A stretch of 64,000 nt of DNA, from NCBI RefSeq assembly GCF_000633635.1, contig NZ_AYPQ01000001.1, positions 778,820 through 842,819 of the forward strand. Direction: 5' to 3'. Origin of the DNA: Enterococcus crotali (GTDB lineage Bacteria > Bacillota > Bacilli > Lactobacillales > Enterococcaceae). The notes beneath the pieces were generated by a model. It was not told where the DNA came from, did not search any database, and saw only the letters and a list, made by a program, of their open reading frames with translations. Position numbers and translations under genes: made by a program. Within the stretch, counting starts at the first letter, position 1. Every line of letters starts with the position of its first letter. Positions 59,599-64,000 of the stretch are shown piece by piece.

Positions 59599-60318
59599 CT
59601 AAGCTACTCCAGAATCATCAAATTTATACCCGACGCCCCAAACCGTTTGAATCACTTGCGGTCCTACTTTTTCAATTTTTTGACGTAATTTTTTTATATG
59701 CGCATCTACCGTACGCTCATCTCCAAAATATTGATAATCCCAAACCATTTCAAGTAATTGTTCTCGTGAAAAGACTTGCCTTGGTTTTTTCGCTAAAGTA
59801 TACAACAAATCAAATTCTTTTGGCGTTAATCCGTCGATCAGTTTATTATCGAGATACGCTTCTCTTGTCTTAGTATTCATTTTAAAATGGTCTGTCTCTA
59901 CATCAAATTGATCATCTGAACGATTCGCACCATCTGGAGCATGTTCACCGATCTCTGAACGGCGATGTAATGCTTTTATCCGAGCAATCAGTGTTAGAGG
60001 GCTAAATGGTTTTGTGACATAATCATCCGCTCCCATTTCCAAACCTATAACTTGATCACTTTCAGAATCTCTAGCAGTCAACATAATAATCGGAACTGTA
60101 TTAGAAACTTTACGGACTTCACGACATACCGCCATGCCATCCATCGTTGGTAAGTTCAAATCTAGGGTGATCATGTCCCATTTTTCAGGATTTTCTAAAA
60201 ATGCATCCAATCCTTCCTTTCCATCATATTTAAATGTAGCTTCCCAGCCTTCATTTAAGAAAAACATTTGCATCATTTCTGAAACTGATTCGTTATCTTC
60301 TATCATTAACACGTTCAT
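59599..60318 (-). CDS. OmpR-type response regulator, LisR/EtaR-like
   Basis: A 239-aa regulator: receiver domain (1-118) with acidic EDN, phosphorylated Asp in ITLDLNLPTMDG, Thr in IIMLTARDSES and Lys in VTKPFSPLT. The winged-helix domain (about 140-235) ends in QTVWGVGYKFDDSG. It forms an operon with the kinase behind it and is divergent from the HAD gene. The LisR-type assignment is from memory of the family. Confidence 0.87.
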   Translation of the reverse strand: MNVLMIEDNESVSEMMQMFFLNEGWEATFKYDGKEGLDAFLENPEKWDMITLDLNLPTMDGMAVCREVRKVSNTVPIIMLTARDSESDQVIGLEMGADDYVTKPFSPLTLIARIKALHRRSEIGEHAPDGANRSDDQFDVETDHFKMNTKTREAYLDNKLIDGLTPKEFDLLYTLAKKPRQVFSREQLLEMVWDYQYFGDERTVDAHIKKLRQKIEKVGPQVIQTVWGVGYKFDDSGVA

Positions 60319-60468
60319 TATTTACTCGCCTCTTCCCTTCAAGTTTAACGTCATCTATATTATACTCTAAAAACTAGCTAGCTCCAATAACTTCTACCTT
60401 TCTTCAAAAAAGCTTTGTCTTTTGTTCAATCTTTGATAAGATTAGGGATGAAAGGACGTTGAAAATTC

Positions 60469-61242
60469 ATGGAAAATATACAAGCAGTTGCTTTTTTTGA
60501 TTTAGATGGAACATTATTGAACAACAAATCACAAATTACGCCTGAAATAACAGAGGCTATCCGCTCTTTAAAAGCCAATAATGTCTTACCGATGATTGCT
60601 ACTGGCCGAACAGTTGTAGAGATCGAACATATTATGAAAGACAGCGGTATTGATTCAGCAATTGTCATGAACGGTCAATTTATTCAAGTAGAAGGGAAAA
60701 GAGTTTATTCAGATGAGTTTAGCTATGACGAATGTCTGAAAATGTATGAGCACGTCAAAAGCTTGGGACATGAGATTTCCTACTATAATGACCAACAAAT
60801 TTGGTGTTCTGGTCACAACGAAATCGTTGCAAATGCATATTCGTTTATTCATTCAGAAGTCCCTGTAATCGATCATTCCAGCTTAAAAGATAAAACAGTT
60901 AATATGATGTTGGTTTTATCTGAAGATGGTGACGAGCATTACCTCAAACATTTTCCAGAAATGACCTTTTACCGCAACGGTCCCTACTCTATTGATACTG
61001 TTAGAAAAGGTGTTTCTAAAGGAACAGGAGTTAAAAATCTGTTTCAAGCCTTAAATTTACCAGCTGTTCCGACTTTTGCTTTTGGTGATGGGATCAATGA
61101 TCTTGCTCTTTTTGAAGCGTGCGATAATAAGATTGCAATGGGCAATGCACGGATCGAATTAAAAGAGCGTTCTAGTTTTATTACTAAGAAAAATACAGAA
61201 GGCGGAATTGTTCATGCCTTAAAGCACTTTGATTTGATATAA
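60469..61242 (+). CDS. Cof-type HAD-IIB phosphatase
   Basis: A 257-aa cytoplasmic sugar- or nucleotide-phosphate phosphatase. Motif I is AFFDLDGTLL, motif II lies in ATGRTVVEI, and the C-terminal motif is AFGDGINDLALFE. It has the Cof-type cap domain in the middle (about 90-180). Substrates in this family are broad, so none is assigned. It starts after GAAAGGACGTTGAAAATTC. Confidence 0.9.
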   Translation: MENIQAVAFFDLDGTLLNNKSQITPEITEAIRSLKANNVLPMIATGRTVVEIEHIMKDSGIDSAIVMNGQFIQVEGKRVYSDEFSYDECLKMYEHVKSLGHEISYYNDQQIWCSGHNEIVANAYSFIHSEVPVIDHSSLKDKTVNMMLVLSEDGDEHYLKHFPEMTFYRNGPYSIDTVRKGVSKGTGVKNLFQALNLPAVPTFAFGDGINDLALFEACDNKIAMGNARIELKERSSFITKKNTEGGIVHALKHFDLI

Positions 61243-61252
61243 AAAATCGTGC

Positions 61253-61292
61253 AAAAAATCCCACTTCTTATTTAGAAGATGGGATTTCTTTT
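61253..61292. terminator. terminator between the HAD gene and a small membrane protein
   Basis: AAAAAATCCCA...TGGGATTTCTTTTTT with an inner CTTCT/AGAAG stem. It overlaps the last codons of the small minus-strand gene. Confidence 0.78.
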
Positions 61293-61456
61293 TTATGTCT
61301 TTTTTGATGAACACAGATAACGGTTCCTGTCACTTGAATCAGTAAGAGAAAAAGCAAAATTGCACTTAATCCTATATGTCCCTGATCGAATGTCCTTTTT
61401 AACAATACAAGTAAAATCAGACTGCTTACTGAATAAAGTGACCATTGTTTATCCAT
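61268..61456 (-). CDS. small two-helix membrane protein
   Basis: A 62-aa hypothetical protein with two hydrophobic helices (about 8-22 and 30-50) and a basic tail (HQKRHKKEIPSSK). I do not recognise it. A start codon with only a weak AG-rich site upstream and its own codon pattern give moderate support. Its 3' end overlaps a transcription terminator. Confidence 0.5.
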   Translation of the reverse strand: MDKQWSLYSVSSLILLVLLKRTFDQGHIGLSAILLFLLLIQVTGTVICVHQKRHKKEIPSSK

Positions 61457-61709
61457 AATATCTAGACCCCTTTGGTTTGTTATCTATAAGGATAGGACTT
61501 TTAGATACAAAAAGCAAGGATCTTTTAGGTATATGTGAATTTTCCAACAATTTTTTAGTATTTCTTTATATTTCTAAGGAAACTCTAAACTTATGACTCG
61601 CACATTTTTTAATTCTTTTTCCTTTTAAAATGCTCTATCCATTTCAAACAGTTCAAATAAATGATACACTGATTTTACTGCAAATTTTACTGTAAGGAGT
61701 TTTTGATTT

Positions 61710-62471
61710 ATGGATGTACAAAAACACTCAAATATACAACTTATTTTAGATACCTGTTTAATGGCAGGGAAAATCATGACAGAAAGTGGTTCTGAAGTTT
61801 ATCGTGTGGAAGATACAATGAATCGAATTGCTGAAAATGCTGGTCAAAAGGAAAGCGTTAGTTATGTAACGGCAACAGGTCTGTTTATGGGATTTCGTTC
61901 AAGCAATTATACGCAATTAGAAAATGTAACTGAACGAAGTATCAACTTAGAAAACGTAGCCATCGTTAATAACCTATCCCGAAAATTTGCTGACAAGGAA
62001 ATCTCGTTGGAGGAACTTCACCTAAAACTTACGAATATCAATCATGAAGCGCCAACTTATTCGATTCCGTTACAAATCTTTGCATCTGGGATCGTCAGTT
62101 GTACATTGATGTATATTTTTGGTGGGAATTGGAACGATTTTTTTGCGACCTTCTTCATTGGAATGATAGGTTTTAGTGTTGCTTACTTCACTAAAAAATG
62201 GCTGAACATCAAATTTTTGGATGATTTTCTGGCGGCTTTTACAATTGGTTTGTTGGCTTATTTAGCAGTGAGGTTTCACTTAGCTGGAAATATTGATAAT
62301 ATTATCATCGGTGCTGTCATGCCCCTTGTGCCAGGCGTTGCTATCACAAACTCATTCCGAGATATTTTGGCGGGACATTTACTAAGTGGCACTGCTCGCG
62401 CAACAGAAGCGATTTTTATTGCTGGATCGATCGGTATTGGAATCGCGATTGTTTTTAAATTATTTATGTAA
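61710..62471 (+). CDS. ThrE-type threonine/serine exporter, N-terminal part
   Basis: A 253-aa DUF1212 protein. An N-terminal soluble region (about 1-115) contains SGSEVYRVEDTMNRIAENAG, followed by about five transmembrane helices. In Corynebacterium ThrE both domains are in one chain; here the partner is encoded as a separate protein 12 bases later, as in many Firmicutes. Export of threonine and serine is the family function; the real substrate is unproven. Start after TAAGGAGTTTTTGATTT. Confidence 0.85.
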   Translation: MDVQKHSNIQLILDTCLMAGKIMTESGSEVYRVEDTMNRIAENAGQKESVSYVTATGLFMGFRSSNYTQLENVTERSINLENVAIVNNLSRKFADKEISLEELHLKLTNINHEAPTYSIPLQIFASGIVSCTLMYIFGGNWNDFFATFFIGMIGFSVAYFTKKWLNIKFLDDFLAAFTIGLLAYLAVRFHLAGNIDNIIIGAVMPLVPGVAITNSFRDILAGHLLSGTARATEAIFIAGSIGIGIAIVFKLFM

Positions 62472-62483
62472 GGAGAAGTGAAT

Positions 62484-62942
62484 GTGGAAGTTGTGATTCA
62501 TTGTTTATTTAGCTATATTAGTACAGTTACTTTTGGCATCGTTACAAATGTGCCTAGAAAAGCGCTAAATGCTTGTGGTATCACTGGCGCTTTTGGCTGG
62601 ATGATTTATTGGTCTACTAAAAATCTCGAAGCAGGAGGGATTTTTGCTAATTTTCTTGGTGCAATCGGTATTGGTCTGTTAAGTATTTATTTTTCACGTA
62701 GAAAAAAAATGCCAATGACGATCTTCAATATTCCTAGCCTGGTTCCTCTAGTTCCAGGAGGACCTGCCTATCAAGCTGTTAGAAGTATTGTTTTGGGAGA
62801 TTACGTTGGTGGAGCTCATTTCATCATCAAAGTAATTATGACCGCAGGCGCGATTGCTGCCGGTTTTATGGTCACTGGTATTGTTGAACGTTTATTGAAA
62901 AATATATTGGATAAAAATAAATCTGTCATCAAAAATCAATAA
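62484..62942 (+). CDS. ThrE-type threonine/serine exporter, C-terminal part
   Basis: A 152-aa DUF3815 protein with about four transmembrane helices, including FNIPSLVPLVPGGPAYQA, a motif like the end of ThrE. It is the second half of the split exporter. GTG 62484 lies 8 bases after AAGGAG; an earlier in-frame GTG has poor spacing. Confidence 0.85.
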   Translation: MEVVIHCLFSYISTVTFGIVTNVPRKALNACGITGAFGWMIYWSTKNLEAGGIFANFLGAIGIGLLSIYFSRRKKMPMTIFNIPSLVPLVPGGPAYQAVRSIVLGDYVGGAHFIIKVIMTAGAIAAGFMVTGIVERLLKNILDKNKSVIKNQ

Positions 62943-62984
62943 AAAATCATTCAAGTAGCTCTCTAAGCTCTTGAATGATTTTTT
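62941..62984. terminator. bidirectional terminator
   Basis: AAAAAATCATTCAAG and CTTGAATGATTTTTT with a 12-base loop, between the exporter and the ABC ATPase gene. Confidence 0.88.
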
Positions 62985-62986
62985 AT

Positions 62987-63772
62987 TTAGTCAATCGAAA
63001 TCTCTTGCTCTCCTTCTTCAAAGAACAATAGTAAATCTTGCAAGGACAACTTCTCTTTTTCTTCTTTATTTAAATCTTTGATGATTCGTCCTTTTTGTAA
63101 AACAATCAACCGATTTCCGTAGTTTAAAGCATCCTCCATACGATGAGTGATCATTAAACAGGTTAGCTGACCTTCTTTGATTCGCTGATCTGTCAACTGC
63201 ATCAATTGCTTCGAGGTTTTGGGATCTAAAGCGGCAGTGTGTTCATCCAAAAGCAATAGCTCTGGTTTGGTCAGAGTTGCCATCAGCAGACTTAACGCTT
63301 GTCTTTGTCCACCAGAAAGGTTACCCGTTGGTGTATCTAAGTGATTTTCTAAGCCATTTCCAACTTCACTGCAGATCTTAGTAAAAAAAGCTCTTTCTTC
63401 ATTCAATTTGCGTAGCCGAAAGCCTCGTCTTTTTCCTCGATGGAGTGCCAATAGTAAGTTCTCAGCAACAGTCATTCTTGGTGCTGTACCCATTTTCGGA
63501 TCTTGAAAAACCCGCGATAGATATTGGGCACGTTTTTCTTCAGAATAAGTAGTAATATTCTGATTGTTGATAAACAAGTCCCCTTCACTTAAAGATAATG
63601 TTCCTGCAATACTATTGAATAATGTACTCTTGCCAGCCCCGTTGCCACCTAGTACTGTGACGAATTCCCTTTGAGAAATTGTCAAGTTCACATGATTTAA
63701 AATCGTTTTTATCTCATTCATTCCATTATCAATATTTTTCGTTGCATTTTTCAGCTCTAAAACGACACTCAT
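62987..63772 (-). CDS. ABC transporter ATP-binding protein (COG1101, TrpZ-like)
   Basis: A 261-aa ATPase. Walker A is VLGGNGAGKSTLF, signature NLSGGQRQALSLL, Walker B ELLLLDEHTAALD and H-loop His in LMITHRMEDAL. Note His rather than Pro after Glu in Walker B, as in other members of this import group. It overlaps the permease gene (ATGA) and belongs with it. Related systems import tryptophan or other amino acids, but the substrate is not shown here. The start is the ATG after AGGAGGGAGACAA; the frame upstream is inside the permease gene. Confidence 0.85.
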   Translation of the reverse strand: MSVVLELKNATKNIDNGMNEIKTILNHVNLTISQREFVTVLGGNGAGKSTLFNSIAGTLSLSEGDLFINNQNITTYSEEKRAQYLSRVFQDPKMGTAPRMTVAENLLLALHRGKRRGFRLRKLNEERAFFTKICSEVGNGLENHLDTPTGNLSGGQRQALSLLMATLTKPELLLLDEHTAALDPKTSKQLMQLTDQRIKEGQLTCLMITHRMEDALNYGNRLIVLQKGRIIKDLNKEEKEKLSLQDLLLFFEEGEQEISID

Positions 63773-64000
63773 TTGTCTCCCTCCTTTTGCGATAAGAAAT
63801 GCAGATTCAAAGCCTTTTTCAGTTGTGGAATCATTAGACATGCAGCTAGTATTACTGCAGAGAAGATTTTTAGATACGTTGTGTCAAAGCCAAGCTTGAT
63901 TACAAATAAAATCAATAATTGATAGATAATACTTCCAACAACAACAGCCACTAAGCGTTCAGCAAAAGTCAATTCACCAAAAAGCACTTCTCCTATAATG
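63769..64000 (-). CDS. ABC transporter permease, C-terminal fragment (window edge)
   Basis: Only the last 76 codons are in the window. They show two transmembrane helices and end in QKEGDK; the frame stays open to position 64000. The sequence GEVLFGELTFAERLVAVVVG matches the permease of COG4120-type importers. It continues beyond the window. Confidence 0.8.
   Translation of the reverse strand, partial: IIGEVLFGELTFAERLVAVVVGSIIYQLLILFVIKLGFDTTYLKIFSAVILAACLMIPQLKKALNLHFLSQKEGDK

Overview
The window looks like a chromosomal segment of a low-GC Gram-positive coccus of the genus Enterococcus, in the E. faecalis-related part of the genus. The reasons are the xerD-ribT-scpA-scpB-rluB block, the ffh/ylxM and rpsP/khpA neighbourhood next to phoPR, a carbonic anhydrase gene beside a complete pyr operon, the ebsA/ebsB/ebsC locus, an LtaS-type synthase, a LisRK/EtaRS-like two-component system, and strong AGGAGG-type ribosome binding sites throughout. 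The species cannot be fixed by eye. I see no rRNA, tRNA, prophage, insertion sequence or CRISPR array.

Layout. 0-5 kb: chromosome segregation and RNA modification (rluB, scpB, scpA, ribT-like, xerD), an alpha/beta hydrolase and a Nudix hydrolase. 5-10 kb: a MupG-like phosphosugar hydrolase, a lipoprotein cyclophilin, a P-loop NTPase, a TetR regulator and a TIGR01440 protein. 10-19 kb: khpA, rpsP, then an insert of accessory genes (GNAT, a sortase-type adhesin with an altered sorting motif, tag, a GntR-ABC exporter operon) before ffh and ylxM. 19-26 kb: Nudix, DUF523, phoPR facing a Pho-boxed pstS, and two aminotransferases. 26-31 kb: a LysR regulator with an alpha-carbonic anhydrase, then the pyr operon. 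28-41 kb (minus strand): pyrR-pyrP-pyrB-pyrC-carA-carB-pyrK-pyrD-pyrF-pyrE behind a PyrR attenuator. The carbonic anhydrase may feed bicarbonate to CarAB. 40-46 kb: rluD, lspA, a CBS protein, fhs, a cold-shock protein and the ebs genes. 46-53 kb: a LysR-controlled cluster of an Fe-S enoate reductase, a YdiB-like quinate/shikimate dehydrogenase, an MFS carrier and AroD. 53-64 kb: an rRNA methyltransferase, LtaS, a degenerate ABC-like pair, a two-component system, a HAD phosphatase, a split ThrE-type exporter and an ABC transporter that runs off the window end.

Three things stand out. First, at least six genes (scpA twice, the cyclophilin gene, the TIGR01440 gene, pyrR, aroD, and probably the LysR gene at 52 kb) carry what looks like a single missing base, mostly in A or G runs; this pattern suggests an indel-prone assembly rather than gene decay. 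Second, a roughly 120-bp repeat family (two clear copies, one diverged copy and one fragment) lies directly upstream of the Shine-Dalgarno sequence of otherwise unrelated genes, always in the same orientation. Third, the 46-53 kb cluster is a good candidate for anaerobic use of quinate or shikimate, with the enoate reductase as an electron sink.
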